Below are positions 1 to 11,241 of a DNA stretch of 64,000 nt, piece by piece; position 1 is the first letter of the stretch, and every line of letters starts with the position of its first letter. The notes under the pieces are model-generated. The model made no database searches. It was not told where the DNA came from and saw nothing but the letters and a program-made list of their open reading frames with translations. Made by a program: the position numbers and the translations under genes. Origin of the DNA: Odiellus spinosus (Eukaryota; Arthropoda; Arachnida; Opiliones; Phalangiidae); contig OY987233.1 in assembly GCA_963920705.1 (NCBI GenBank), positions 12,697,459-12,761,458 of the forward strand. The letters run 5' to 3'.

Positions 1-2
1 GC

Positions 3-167
3 GGTGGAATCTCCATCGCATCTGGGCTGTTGCTCATCGTCGGTTGTCCCGTGAGCTCGGGCGATGGTCTTATCCCGTTGTTGCATCTTTTGGTCGAGCG
101 CCCAATATTCAAAGACTTACTTAACTCTTGCCGCGTTGAGAAGGACGTCGGATTGGGATTAGGATAA
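3..167 (+). CDS. possible terminal coding exon at window edge (hypothetical)
   Basis: The frame starting at base 3 stays open for 54 codons and ends at TAA (165-167). It enters from the window edge, so there is no start codon. The composition is protein-like (hydrophobic run SGLLLIVGCPV, then LLHLLVERPIFKDLL), and this 130-bp stretch is more GC-rich than the DNA that follows. I do not recognise a domain. A competing + frame is open to about base 122, and the reverse strand is also partly open, so GC content alone could explain the frame. Whether it is a last exon depends on sequence to the left. Confidence 0.2.
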   Translation, partial: GGISIASGLLLIVGCPVSSGDGLIPLLHLLVERPIFKDLLNSCRVEKDVGLGLG

Positions 168-340
168 TATAGTGCAATATCAGAAGATCAGCTTAATTAC
201 GACTTAAGGCGCGTTCGCGAGCAAGCGAGAAATTTAAAAGCGCCACCAGGCCCTCTCCCTCCACCAAATAATGATGGTTTTTGACTATTTAGGAACTGGT
301 GAGCTCATAAAACGTACTAAAAACAATATCCGACGAGCAG

Positions 341-1807
341 AAATTTGAGGAAAACGTATTTGAAATTCACAGGAAAACGTATTTGAAATTCACAGGAAAA
401 CGAATTTGAAATTCACAGGAAAACGAATTTGAAATTCACAGGAAAACGAATTTGAAATTCACAGGAAAACGAATTTGAAATTCACAGGAAAACGAATTTG
501 AAATTCACAGGAAAACGAATTTGAAATTCACAGGAAAACGAATTTGAAATTTACAGGAAAACGAATTTGAAATTTACAGGAAAACGAATTTGAAATTTAC
601 AGGAAAACGAATTTGAAATTTACAGGAAAACGAATTTGAAATTTACAGGAAAACGAATTTGAAATTTACAGGAAAACGAATTTGAAATTTACAGGAAAAC
701 GAATTTGAAATTTACAGGAAAACGAATTTGAAATTTACAGGAAAACGAATTTGAAATTTACAGGAAAACGAATTTGAAATTTACAGGAAAACGAATTTGA
801 AATTTACAGGAAAACGAATTTGAAATTTACAGGAAAACGAATTTGAAATTTACAGGAAAACGAATTTGAAATTTACAGGAAAACGAATTTGAAATTTACA
901 GGAAAACGAATTTGAAATTTACAGGAAAACGAATTTGAAATTTACAGGAAAACGAATTTGAAATTTACAGGAAAACGAATTTGAAATTTACAGGAAAACG
1001 AATTTGAAATTTACAGGAAAACGAATTTGAAATTTACAGGAAAACGAATTTGAAATTTACAGGAAAACGAATTTGAAATTTACAGGAAAACGAATTTGAA
1101 ATTTACAGGAAAACGAATTTGAAATTTACAGGAAAACGAATTTGAAATTTACAGGAAAACGAATTTGAAATTTACAGGAAAACGAATTTGAAATTTACAG
1201 GAAAACGAATTTGAAATTTACAGGAAAACGAATTTGAAATTTACAGGAAAACGAATTTGAAATTTACAGGAAAACGAATTTGAAATTTACAGGAAAACGA
1301 ATTTTAAATTTACAGGAAAACGAATTTGAAATTTACAGGAAAACGAATTTGAAATTTACAGGAAAACGAATTTGAAATTTACAGGAAAACGAATTTGAAA
1401 TTTACAGGAAAACGAATTTGAAATTTACAGGAAAACGAATTTGAAATTTACAGGAAAACGAATTTGAAATTTACAGGAAAACGAATTTGAAATTTACAGG
1501 AAAACGAATTTGAAATTTATAGGAAAACGAATTTGAAATTTATAGGAAAACGAATTTGAAATTTATAGGAAAACGAATTTGAAATTTATAGGAAAACGAA
1601 TTTGAAATTTATAGGAAAACGAATTTGAAATTTATAGGAAAACGAATTTGAAATTTATAGGAAAACGAATTTGAAATTTATAGGAAAACGAATTTGAAAT
1701 TTATAGGAAAAGGAATTTGAAATTTATAGGAAAAGGAATTTGAAATTTATAGGAAAACGAATTTGAAATTTATAGGAAAACGAATTTGAAAATTTGAAAT
1801 TTATAGG
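341..1807. repeat. 23-bp minisatellite, about 63 copies
   Basis: A tandem array of a 23-bp unit with core GGAAAACGAATTTGAAATTT. Three blocks of variants follow in order: units with TTCAC (to about 540, the first two also with CGTATTT), units with TTTAC (about 541-1505), and units with TTTAT (about 1505-1800). Single-unit variants occur near 1303 (TTTTAAATTT) and at about 1705-1735 (two units with AAAGG). No spacers separate the units, so this is not a CRISPR array. Confidence 0.97.
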
Positions 1808-2689
1808 CTAAAATTCCATAGAATGCGACAGAGTTTGAATTAGGTTAGGTTACGTTTATAATCTATAGAATTTTAATATGGAAATTTGAAAATTTCAAAA
1901 TAGGTTTTTCTCAAACTTCCGCTGATTAGAGATTTTTTTAGTATTTTTTCTGAACTCTAGAGGTCCTAATTAGTCCAAAACCATCGTTTAAGTTTAATCA
2001 AGAAAAAATAATAATACGCATATTTGAGTAGAAGTTATTTGGGTCGGTCAACTGATGCCTTGCCAGAAAAGCCTTGTTAGAGGGGTAATTGATTAGAATT
2101 ATACATTAATTTATACTTTATTTTAGTCAAAAAACTTGTTTTCATTTCTTAATTCGCCTATAATGATTTTTGTATACCTTGAACATTTTGATCGAGATTA
2201 TTTGTTGATGGTGCCACGTTAACCTTTAAGAGTGCTTGTCCTATATGACGTATATCACGTAGATATATTTGCCAAAATATATATATTTAGGGTCGTGTAT
2301 ATTTCCCCTTCTAGGCATATATAGCTGCCAGGGCCATTCAGGGTTGGTTGATTCCGCTCGGCTAATATTATAGCTTATATACCCCGTTCAATATTTATTC
2401 TCAAAGCTATGTAGCTTGGATGGAAGACGAGGTCTTGTGACATCTTGGCTGGAAGGTCGCCCGGGATATATAAGTAGCTCGCGACGAGGGGGGCTAATTA
2501 TAGGCTCCGCTAATCTTTCAGCTCCCAATTATTTACGCTTTGATTGGGTAATGGCGTCTCAACCCTTTCTACCCGAATACCCTCGCCCCCCTTTATGTCT
2601 CTCGTCTCCCATAGCTTCCCATTCATTTTGATGGTCCAATAGCGCGGCGGTCGCGTTCGCGCTAGACAAACTGACGCTACGATCCAAAA
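1808..2689. other. intergenic, no gene recognised
   Basis: AT-rich unique sequence, becoming more GC-rich from about 2400. A 71-codon open frame at 2416-2631 has no recognisable domain and looks like chance. A short CpG-rich patch lies at 2640-2670. Confidence 0.5.
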
Positions 2690-2694
2690 TAAAA

Positions 2695-3405
2695 ATGTAG
2701 TTTCGATTTGAATATTTCGACGTAATTTAGTCTAAAATTAATTAAATTTTTATTTTTCCTTGCATTAATTTCTATGGGAAATTTTCAAAGTAACTTCGTC
2801 TCTTAAACGATATTAATTAAAAAATATATAATATCATTTAATTTCTGTTCGAGAGTTTCAACGTAATTTAGTTGATATTAATTAATAATAATTTTTCATT
2901 AATTTTTAGGGGAAAATTTCAACATAATTTATTCGATATTAATTAAATAATAATTTTTATGATAAAATTTCAAACGTAATTTAGTCGATATTAATTAAAT
3001 AATAATTAATTTACTTTTTCCTTAATTTACACGTAATTTAGTCGTTATTAATTTAATAATAATTAATTTCTATAGGAATATTTCAACGTAATTTAGTCGA
3101 TATTTATTATATAATAATTAATTTCTATGAAAAAATTTCAACGTAATTTAGTCGATATTAATTAATAATTTCTATGGGAAAAATTCAACATAATTTAGTC
3201 GATATTAATATTTAATTTCTCTGGAAAAATTTCAACGTAATTTAGTCAATATTAATTAAACAATTAATTTTACTTCTTCATTAGTTTGTGTGGGAAAATT
3301 TCAACGTAATTTAGTCCTATATTAATTAAACAATTAATTTTTATTCTTCATTAATTTCTATGGGAAAAAACTCTCAACGTATTTTAGTCGATATTAAATT
3401 AAAAA
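2695..3405. repeat. degenerate AT-rich tandem repeat, unit about 50-65 bp
   Basis: The phrases TTTCAACGTAATTTAGTCGA, TATTAATTAA and AATTTCTATGGGAAA recur in the same order about a dozen times with variable spacing. This is an old, diverged tandem array. It contains no open reading frame of note. Confidence 0.8.
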
Positions 3406-4025
3406 ATAATTCGTGTGCTGTCCAATTTGCTATAGTTTGTTCTTTATTCAACAGCAATGCAATTAAATTCAACATTTATGATTCTATTAAAGATATTTAA
3501 CGTTAATTGTTGAAGGTGCCCGTTGGGTGTCCCGCGCGTCATCCCATTATCTTATATTATTTCGTGTCGTTTGGTTTCTCTCATCTCGATTCTCTCTCTC
3601 TGTCTCTGTCTCTCCTTGGGGATGCTATTTGAATATAGGCGTAATTAGAGCCATCAAACCCCCCTCCCCCCGCCCTTTGTACCCTCTCTCTCCACGCAGT
3701 GTATGATTCCTCTACTTAAAATGCAGCCCGTTCTCTGGAATGGCTTGGTTGGCGAGCGCGTCAGGAGACCCTTCTCGGGTTATAAACTAGAAGTCGCGGG
3801 GTTCGTTCGTCTTTTGAATGCCCATTAAATTGTAATAGGTAGGTGCGTTGCCAAATATACATGCATAACTCTGTGAGGAGAAGAGAAAGATACTAACTTT
3901 TGACTTAGTGCCGCGTTACTTCGAATATAGAGCTCGTTTTTCAGGAAAACCATATTTCTCAAATATAGACTTCAGAAATATTTCAAATAATGTTTTTAAT
4001 TTAAAAAAAATGTTAAAACTTATAT
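3406..4025. other. intergenic, no gene recognised
   Basis: Unique sequence with a pyrimidine-rich CT stretch at about 3580-3615 and a C-rich stretch near 3660-3690. No coding signal is seen. Confidence 0.5.
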
Positions 4026-4347
4026 TAGGGCTCGAAATTAATTTTTGTTAATTGAATAAGAGCATCGTGAATGTCAATCGGATATTATCCGTTCGTGAAA
4101 AACATATCGATTTCTTATTCGAGTTAACGTATACCGCGAATGTAACGGCAAACTTTTCATTCGTACTCAATTGTTTTAGGAATTTGAGTTACGAGTTATT
4201 CGTTCGCCGATAAGAACAATTTGAATCCCATCGAGTTTCTTCGCGGATTTTAACCCATATTGAGATCTCGATGCTATAATGTAGTTATTAAGTCGCTGTT
4301 CCTTTCGATTTAGATTAAAATCGAATTATTATATTTCATTATGCACG
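4026..4347 (+). mobile_element. family D hAT-type MITE, left part only
   Basis: The sequence begins TAGGGCTCGAAATT, a diverged form of the family D end TAGAGCTCGGAATTCG, and follows the family D consensus for about 320 bp (GTTAATTGAATAAGA, ATTATCCGTTCG, then TCTTCGCGGATTTTAACCC). It stops abruptly where a family B copy starts, and the rest of the element is not found beyond that copy. It is therefore a truncated copy. Confidence 0.8.
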
Positions 4348-4615
4348 GATTTCTTAATCAATTTGAAACGATAAAATGAAACCGATATTGAAATCGCCAG
4401 GAATCATTTTAAGCGTCACGTGTTCTTTATAAATGGATTTATTGTAGCTTCGTCTATCTGTTGTTGAAACCGAATCTGTACGAAACTGGTTCCCGAAGCA
4501 GTTTCGAGAAATCGAATCAAATCGATTCGAGAAAAGACGGTTTCCCGATAATACTAATAAAGCGAAACGTTTTTAACAGTTTAAATCGATTCCAAGGCCT
4601 AGTATGAACTCGGCT
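4348..4615 (-). mobile_element. family B dispersed repeat
   Basis: The reverse complement matches the other family B copies: GTATGAAC near the end, GGAATCGATTTAAAC, GAAACTGCTTCGGGAACCAG, then AAATCGATTAAGAAAT. The ends of intact copies read roughly GCGTTCATACTAG and CTAGTGTGACCGTAGCT. There is no coding capacity. It abuts the broken family D copy, so it may mark the breakpoint. Confidence 0.8.
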
Positions 4616-5259
4616 ATTTTTATTATTGGCGCGCGAATTGTTTATCAAGGCGCGTGACGGTATAAAATAATCTCGCGCGTTTTAATCGTAAAACGCGTGT
4701 TTAGCGCGCGCTTCTCGTATCGTTTTTCTATATTGTTTCTCTGTTGCTTAATAGGGCGTATATCTAAGGTTCGTATTTGGTCGTGTCGTTTCTATGGAGA
4801 CGTTTTGTGTATTTTGCCACCAGAAAAGCTAAGACTAATAGAAAAAAAAATATATATATATATAAAACGGAATCGGGGAAACGCAAAGTCTTTTGTCGTT
4901 TCCTCTAGCTCTCTCCCTCTCTTCTTGTTTGTATCGGTTATATAGCGGCGCGCTCGACTCTCTTCTCAAACAGAAAATCGTTAATATCAATGATTAAATC
5001 GTTAAACCTATACTATAATATAAGGAGCCAAGAGTACCGCGTATATTCACATTAAATATATTTATTTACTCGAGAATAACTCGAGGAAGGAAAGATTCGC
5101 TTTTGCTGGACTGAATTCGTAACCGCACGTACACTCACGCTGCGATTATTTATTCGTTTATAGACGAATAATGTATTTTTTTATCCCTTTCCAAGTTAGA
5201 TATAAATAAATTATATTTACACTTTTTTTTTTTTTTTTTTTTTTCCTATTTGAACCCTA
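4616..5259. other. intergenic, AT microsatellite and T-tract
   Basis: Unique sequence with a short (AT)n run near 4850-4864 and a run of about 22 T at 5222-5244. The open frame at 4697-4945 does not start with ATG and has no recognisable domain. Confidence 0.5.
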
Positions 5260-5345
5260 TACTTGAAGTCTCGTTCATACTTAACGGCCAAAATCGGTAT
5301 TTCGGAACCGATTTTGACCCTCAAGTATGAACGAGACTTCAAGTA
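5260..5345. repeat. inverted repeat, 23-bp perfect arms
   Basis: The arms 5260-5282 and 5323-5345 are exact reverse complements (TACTTGAAGTCTCGTTC and onward). Inside the 40-nt loop a second partial inverted repeat is present (AAAATCGGT with ACCGATTTT). Transcribed, it would fold into a long hairpin. The wording (TCGTTCATACTT) resembles the ends of family B, so it may be a tiny fold-back derivative. Confidence 0.9.
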
Positions 5346-5374
5346 TGTAGAGTACATAGGAAAAAGCGAATTTA

Positions 5375-5460
5375 AGTGTAAATTTGGTAAAATTTGAATT
5401 TTAGTAAATATATCAATTCGGGCCAATTATATTATATCAGCCTTCAATTGCGCTCAGTAT
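5375..5460 (+). mobile_element. fragment of family C (TTAA fold-back MITE)
   Basis: GGTAAAATTTGAATTT, then TTCGGGCCAATTATATTAT and CAGCCTTCA match the internal part of the family C copies at 10956 and 23259. Neither terminal TTAA end is present. Confidence 0.6.
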
Positions 5461-5470
5461 TTAAAGTATC

Positions 5471-6034
5471 TAGAGCTATGAATTGGATAATGAATAACTT
5501 ATCCATTGATAACGACTTTTTTCCGGATATTTTAATCTTGGATAAATTGTTAATATAAAACCACAAATTATATCAACAGACGCGTATCAAATGCTGGATA
5601 CGAATTATCTGGAAATTAAAATTTAAAACTCGATTAATAAACGAATTACGCGTTTATTCGAACGGATAACGCCAAGATATAAATACGACGTTTCTCGAAA
5701 TCCGTGTAGAATGAAATTAATAATTATATTTTAATCTAAATCGAAAGGAACAGCGACTAAATTATTACATTCTAGCTTCGAGATCTCAATTTGGGTCAAA
5801 ATCCGCGAAGAAACTCGATGGGTTTCAAATTGTTCTTATCGGCGAATGAATAACTCGTATAACTTGTATCAATTTCCTATAACAATTGATTACGAATGAA
5901 AAGTTTGCTGTTATATTCGGGTATACGTTAACACGAATATAAAATGTATATGTTTTTCGCGAACGGATAATATCCGATTGACATCCACGATGGTCTTATT
6001 CAATTAACAAAAGTTATACGAATTCCCAGCTCTA
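5471..6034 (-). mobile_element. family D hAT-type MITE, near full length
   Basis: It begins TAGAGCTATG and ends AGCTCTA, and follows family D in reverse along its whole 564 bp. The flanking octamers AAAGTATC and ATTCTATC match at only 5 of 8 positions, so the duplication is decayed or absent. The termini fit the hAT consensus 5'-YARNG. No transposase is encoded. Confidence 0.85.
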
Positions 6035-6660
6035 ATTCTATCCCCGTATATTTATGTGGGGGGGGGGGGGGGTTGGTTTTGGTAGGCATTCCCAACTTTA
6101 AGGCTTCTTCTTTCAATGTTTTGATAATTCAATATACAAGATACGAATTGAATAAGAAATCTCATAGGCAACAAAAAAAAAAAATGGGGAATGGAATTTA
6201 GTATTGGGTTGTGGCCCTCGGGGACAAATGGTTCGAAGGGAAAGCCCTCTCTTCCTTCCTAGATTCGCCATATATATGTATATTATAGTGTCAGCAGGCC
6301 TTTACACGCCACTAGTATCGATTATTAGCGCTTAAGTATTCTCGGCGAAAGACGCCGCCAGCCAGGATCCATTTATTTATTTATTTAGAACTCTTCGTGT
6401 CCTTTTATTTCACCGGGATAGTATCCTTTTAGTTCTATATAGCCCCTATAGCTATTTCCAAAAAACACGACTCAAAACGTTCTATATTGGAATAGTTGAA
6501 AGAACTCTTTAGTAGAAAAGCCAACCAAGGTTTTGAGTCGCTCGAAAAAGAAAGTTTTTCAAAATTGTTTCAAAATTTATTTCTTATTTCCTTGTCGGTT
6601 TCGCTATACTTCGTATAATAATATTTAAGCGAGAAATAAAAAAAAAAAAAAGTTGATTAG
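6035..6660. other. intergenic with G15 run
   Basis: A 15-G homopolymer lies at 6058-6072 and an A-run at about 6172-6183. Another A-run at about 6640-6651 immediately precedes the 27-bp array. No gene is recognised. Confidence 0.5.
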
Positions 6661-7140
6661 CGTGAGATTTGATATCGGTTTTTAGCGCGCGACGTTTGAT
6701 GTCGGTTTTTAGCGCGCGACGTTTGATATCGGATTTTAGCGCGCGACGTTTGATATCGGATTTTAGCGCGCGACGTTTGATATCGGATTTTAGCGCGCGA
6801 CGTTTGATATCGGATTTTAGCGCGCGACGTTTGATATCGGATTTTAGCGCGCGACGTTTGATATCGGATTTTAGCGCGCGACGTTTGATATCGGATTTTA
6901 GCGCGCGACGTTTGATATCGGATTTTAGCGCGCGACGTTTGATATCGGATTTTAGCGCGCGACGTTTGATATCGGATTTTAGCGCGCGACGTTTGATATC
7001 GGATTTTAGCGCGCGACGTTTGATATCGGATTTTAGCGCGCGACGTTTGATATCGGATTTTAGCGCGCGACGTTTGATATCGGATTTTAGCGCGCGACGT
7101 TTGATATCGGATTTTAACGCGCGAGATTTGATATCAGTTT
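6661..7140. repeat. 27-bp minisatellite, about 18 copies, with GCGCGC core
   Basis: A 27-bp unit (core GATATCGGATTTTAGCGCGC) is repeated almost without change. Since 27 is divisible by 3, it yields a long frame with a 9-residue repeat (ISDFSARRL). That frame starts at TTG, ends where the array ends and has no unique flank, so I do not count it as a gene. The first and last units share the variant GAGATTT instead of GACGTTT. Short A-tracts flank the array on both sides. Confidence 0.97.
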
Positions 7141-7880
7141 AAATTATAAAAAAAAAAAGGCTAGGATAGAAGCCCTTAACGTGGCGCACTTTTTGGAAAT
7201 TGATATATTGGGTAGGCGGAAGTGGTTCCTTTCGCGAATTTTGGGATCCATATATTATTTCGCGCAGCGCCAAGTTAGAACTCTCGTGTAGGTAATTTGA
7301 AATTTACCTTTCGCAATGAATTCTGGGCCAATTTAGGGTTTTGAGACACCCATTTTGTAGCGGAGAACCCCAACCTTATGTATAAGTATTTTACTTAAAC
7401 GTGGGATTTTTTCCGAAGTTCATAAACTCTTATTTCCCGGGTCCTAAAATTCCCTTTTAATTAATTAGTCAAATTTGTGAGGTGGGAAATTAGCGTCGTA
7501 TCTTCTTCAGATCTTTTTCCAGAGTTTCGAATAGCCCGCTATTTAGTCTACAAAACGAGCCCTAGAAACCTTAGAGCTAGTCCAACTAAAGTTATGAAAT
7601 TTTAAAGAAAAGTTAACAGGCTACTGCAATATACATTTTTATTTTATTTTTTTAGCTTATTGAAAACATTTATTAAAATCTTGTATAAAAGCGGGCCGTT
7701 AAAAATGTTTTATATATCCATTATGATTAGACGTCGCGTACAATTATTTCGCTATTAAATACAAACTATAAACGTAAATATAATGTTGTATAATGTCGAA
7801 ATATAATTATATTTCCTAATAGCCTGTATTTTAAGAGTGGGGTCGAAAGCTATTATTGTAGAGTCGAAGGAGCGCGTTAA
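7141..7880. other. intergenic, no gene recognised
   Basis: AT-rich unique sequence. No repeat unit or coding signal is evident. Confidence 0.5.
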
Positions 7881-8520
7881 GGCGGATGCACACAAACAGA
7901 CGCTCATATAGAAGCCAATGGCCAAACGATAGAGCTCGGAATTCGTATAACTTTTGTTAATTGAATAAGACCATCGTGAGTGTCATTCGGATATTATCCG
8001 TTCGCGAAAAACATATCCGTTTCTTATTAGATTTAATGTATACCCGATTGTAACGGCAAACTTTTTATTAGTACTCAATTGTTATAGGAAATTGATACAA
8101 GTTATACAAGTTATTCATTCGCCGATAAGAACAATTTGAAACACATCGAGTTTCTTCGCGGATTTTAACCCAAATTGAGATATCGAAGCTAGTGTAATCA
8201 TTTAGTCGCTGTTCCTTTCGATTTATATTAAAATATAATTATTATATTTCACTCTACGCGGATTTCGAGAAACGTCGTATTTTTATCTTGGCGTTATCCG
8301 TTCGAATAAACGCGTAATTTGTTTATTAATCGAACTTTAATTTTTATCTCCGGATAATTTGTATCCAGCATTTGATACGCGTCTGTTTATATAATTTGCG
8401 GTTTTATGTTAACAAATTTATCCGAGATTAAAATATCCTAGAAAAAGCCTAGTTATCAATGGATAAGTTATTCTTTAACTAATTCCGAGCTCTAGAAAAA
8501 CTGGTTTGTGTGCATCATCC
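7881..8520. mobile_element. family F element carrying a nested family D copy
   Basis: The left end is GGCGGATGCACACAAAC after TTAA, and the right end contains GTTTGTGTGCATCATCC, its imperfect reverse complement. Almost everything between is the family D copy at 7930-8494. The same GGATGCACACAGACC phrases form the F fold-back at 15323-15556. I infer that F is the older host and D the later insertion. Confidence 0.55.
7930..8494 (+). mobile_element. family D hAT-type MITE, full length
   Basis: It runs from TAGAGCTCGGAATTCG to AATTCCGAGCTCTA, so the terminal inverted repeat is at least 14 bp. The interior follows the family. The flanking octamers do not match. It has no coding capacity. Confidence 0.9.
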
Positions 8521-9072
8521 TTTTAGTCACAACTCGCCGGCAAATATTATATTTTTAAATAAACCATTAAGGGAGATAATAATAATAATTGTCTAGTAGG
8601 AGAAGGAGGCGTGTCTGACACGTTATCTACATTATAGCTTCGACAAAAAAAGCTCTTTCTTTACCTTTTATCAAATATAATAATATAATATGATATGGTA
8701 GTTGTTTTAAATAATATTTTAGGCACAGAGACTCGACGTATAGACGAAGCAGCTCATTTTCTAGGAACGCGTTTCCAGCTAAGGCTGTTTATTTATCGAG
8801 TTTCATTTCGTTTGCCGACTGCGACCTCGCCAGGGAATATCAACCTCTAGCGTTCATTTCATTAACCAAACACGGGGAAGGAACCCCTTCCCTCGGGACC
8901 CCCTTTTATTTGATTCCTCTAACTATTGTTTTAATGACGAAAATGCGTGTTTCTTTGCAAATAAGAATTGACCCCACCACCACCCCTTCATTCTCTACGT
9001 TTGTTTTCAGTCAAATATTGTAGACGTGGCTACTAATATATATTTATAACGTTGTTTTTAAGCGCGACAGTA
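8521..9072. other. intergenic, no gene recognised
   Basis: Unique AT-rich sequence with a C-rich stretch at about 8880-8910. No coding signal is seen. Confidence 0.5.
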
Positions 9073-9080
9073 TTTATAGT

Positions 9081-9599
9081 TAGAGCTCAGAATTCGTATA
9101 ACTCTTAATTAATTGAATAAGACCATCGTGAATGCCAATCAGATATTATCCATTCGCGAAAAACATCCATTTCTTATTCGTGTTAACGTGTACACGAATG
9201 TAACGGCAAGTTTTATTCGTACTCAATTATTATAGGAAATTGATACGTTATACGAGTTATTCATTCGCCGATAAGAAACATTTGAAAACCATCGAGTTTC
9301 TTCGCGGATTTTAACCCATCTCGAAGCTAGAATGTAGTCATTTAGTCACTTTCCTTTCGATTTAGATTAAAATCTAATTATTATATTTCATTCTACACGG
9401 ATTTCGAGAAACGTCGTATATTTATATTCGCGTTATCCGTTTGAATAAACGCGTAATTTGTTTATTAATCAAATAATTCGTATCCATTTGATACGCGTCT
9501 GTTTATATAATTTGGATTTTTAGATTAATTACAATCTACCCTAGGTTAAAATATCCGAAAAAACCCTGGTTATCATTCATTATCCGATTCCGAGCTCTA
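9081..9599 (+). mobile_element. family D hAT-type MITE with perfect 8-bp target duplication
   Basis: The element starts TAGAGCTCAGAATTCG and ends GATTCCGAGCTCTA. The octamer TTTATAGT flanks it exactly on both sides (9073-9080 and 9600-9607). An 8-bp duplication plus a TAGAG terminus is the hallmark of hAT transposons. At 519 bp with no open frame, it is non-autonomous. The intact duplication suggests a younger insertion than most other copies. Confidence 0.95.
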
Positions 9600-9699
9600 T
9601 TTATAGTATTTGGTAGAATTATTGACCGCCATAGGGCGCTATCTCCCCGTTTTGAAGCGTCGCGCCCTGCCGATCGTTCAATTGATAAGCTCGCGTTAC

Positions 9700-10080
9700 G
9701 CGACGCTTAAAAAGAGGCTAATGTGTAGGGGGCTTCCGTATTCGCCGGGCCAAAATCTTCTCATTTATTGCCCTGCATTTCACTATACCTTCTATAACGT
9801 AAGACCACGCGACTGACGCGACGCTTCAAAAAGGGGCTAATGTGCATGGGGCATCCGTTTATTTCCGTGAGTATCTTATTCGTCGGGCCAAAATCTTCTC
9901 ATCTATTGCTCCCCTCCTCCCCTGCATTTCACTGTAGCTTTTATAACGTAAGACCACGCGACTGACGCGACGCTTCAAAAAGGGGCTAATGTGTAGGGGG
10001 CATCCATATCGTATTCGTCGGGCCAAAATCTTATCATTCATTGCCCCACCGAAATTCGCTATAACTTCTATAACGTAAGG
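9700..10080. repeat. three tandem copies of a 115-148 bp unit
   Basis: Units start at GCGACGCTT (9700, 9818, 9966) and each contains GGGCTAATGTG, CGGGCCAAAATCTT, a GCATTTCACT-like phrase and TATAACGTAAGACCACGCG. The middle copy carries about 30 extra bases. The open frames crossing it do not continue outside, so they are not taken as genes. Confidence 0.85.
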
Positions 10081-10593
10081 TTTTAACCTTGATCCCCCTT
10101 TTGCCGTTGTAATGTAAGCTAGCTATCTTCGGGATTCATTATCTATAGATGCACGCGCGTTTTCTAAATAATTCATATCAACCACCCTACCGCTCCCACT
10201 ATACGCAGGCTTGTTTCTTTCCCACGCGCATCTGTAGCGCGCGAATTCGCGGTAGCCGTTAAGAACTAAAACGAAGATACGTTAGGCCTAACGTTTCTTT
10301 TTTTCTATATACGCGACGCTTCTCCCCCCTCTTCGTTCGTATAAATGTTTAATGTTGTTTGCGCGTGTCAGTTTCGTTCGCGCTGGCGCACAGTTTTCTG
10401 CGCGAGCTCCAATTCTATCCTTTATACAAAAGAAATCGTATAGAGGTCGGTTTCCAAATAATCTTTCAAAGGCCAAAAGATTGAGCTTAAGCCTAACAAG
10501 TCCCGTTTGCAAGACCGCTTTTAGTGTCGCTTACGATTAAAATGCAGCCCGATTGTACGCTTGAAAAACGCGCTAAGTTTATATCTGTCGTCA
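10081..10593. other. intergenic, no gene recognised
   Basis: Overlapping frames at 10288-10540 on both strands have no recognisable domain. The sequence is moderately GC-rich and otherwise unremarkable. Confidence 0.45.
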
Positions 10594-10841
10594 GTCTACT
10601 AGGCCTAATTGGAATCGATTTAAACCGTCCGTTTCAAATCTAGAGTCGTGCGAATGGGAAACCGTCCTCGAAATTGCTTCGGGAACCAGTTTCATACCGA
10701 TTCGGTTTCGACAAACAATAGATGAATCTATGATAAATCGATTTATAAACACGTAACGCTTAAATCGATTTATGTCGATTTGAATATCAATTTGATTTTA
10801 CTGTTTCAAATCGATTAAGAAATGCTAGTGTGACCGTAGCT
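10594..10841 (+). mobile_element. family B dispersed repeat
   Basis: Matches the family B order: GGAATCGATTTAAACCG, GAATGGGAAACCG, TTGCTTCGGGAACCAG, AAATCGATTAAGAAATGC and CTAGTGTGACCGTAGCT. There is no open frame. Confidence 0.8.
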
Positions 10842-10955
10842 TTATTCAACCACGGTGTAAATTAATTAATTGATTATAGAAGCTTAGAGCCTATACTAAG
10901 CTAGTCTAATTATCCTATTTTAATGGCATTAATTACTTTCAACATCGTATCAAGC

Positions 10956-11241
10956 TTAAAGGGAAACTTGGAGCTAAAAATGGAACAGCTTTTGAATTTA
11001 ATTTCGGAATCACCAGGACAAAAAAAAAATTGAATGTTTTTCGGAGTTTGGTAAAATTTGACAAGATGTAAATATAAATTCGGGCCAATCATATTGTTTC
11101 AGCCTTCAGCAGCGCTTGTTGAATAGGCCGGCGTTTGATACCCATGGTCTTGAGCATCCAACGCCGACCCATACTTTTTAATGTTAGGATACGTTTTTTG
11201 GCATCCGGTGATTCCATTTTTAGCTCCAAGTTTCCATTTAA
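10956..11241. mobile_element. family C TTAA-flanked MITE
   Basis: It is bounded by TTAA at 10956-10959 and 11238-11241. The left end reads AGGGAAACTTGGAGCTAAAA. The right end is its imperfect reverse complement (TTTTAGCTCCAAGTTTCC). Interior phrases (CGGGCCAATCATATT, CAGCCTTCAGCAGCGC) recur in the other C copies. TTAA plus AGGRR resembles Kolobok/T2-type MITEs. Confidence 0.88.

Noticed and set aside
341-1807. CRISPR-like regular repeats (also considered for the arrays at 6661, 34336, 40127 and 43462)
   Set aside because: Units are directly adjacent with no unique spacers, and the sequence context is eukaryotic.
6669-7142. 157-codon frame with a 9-residue repeat
   Set aside because: It comes from the 27-bp minisatellite, starts at TTG, and ends with the array.
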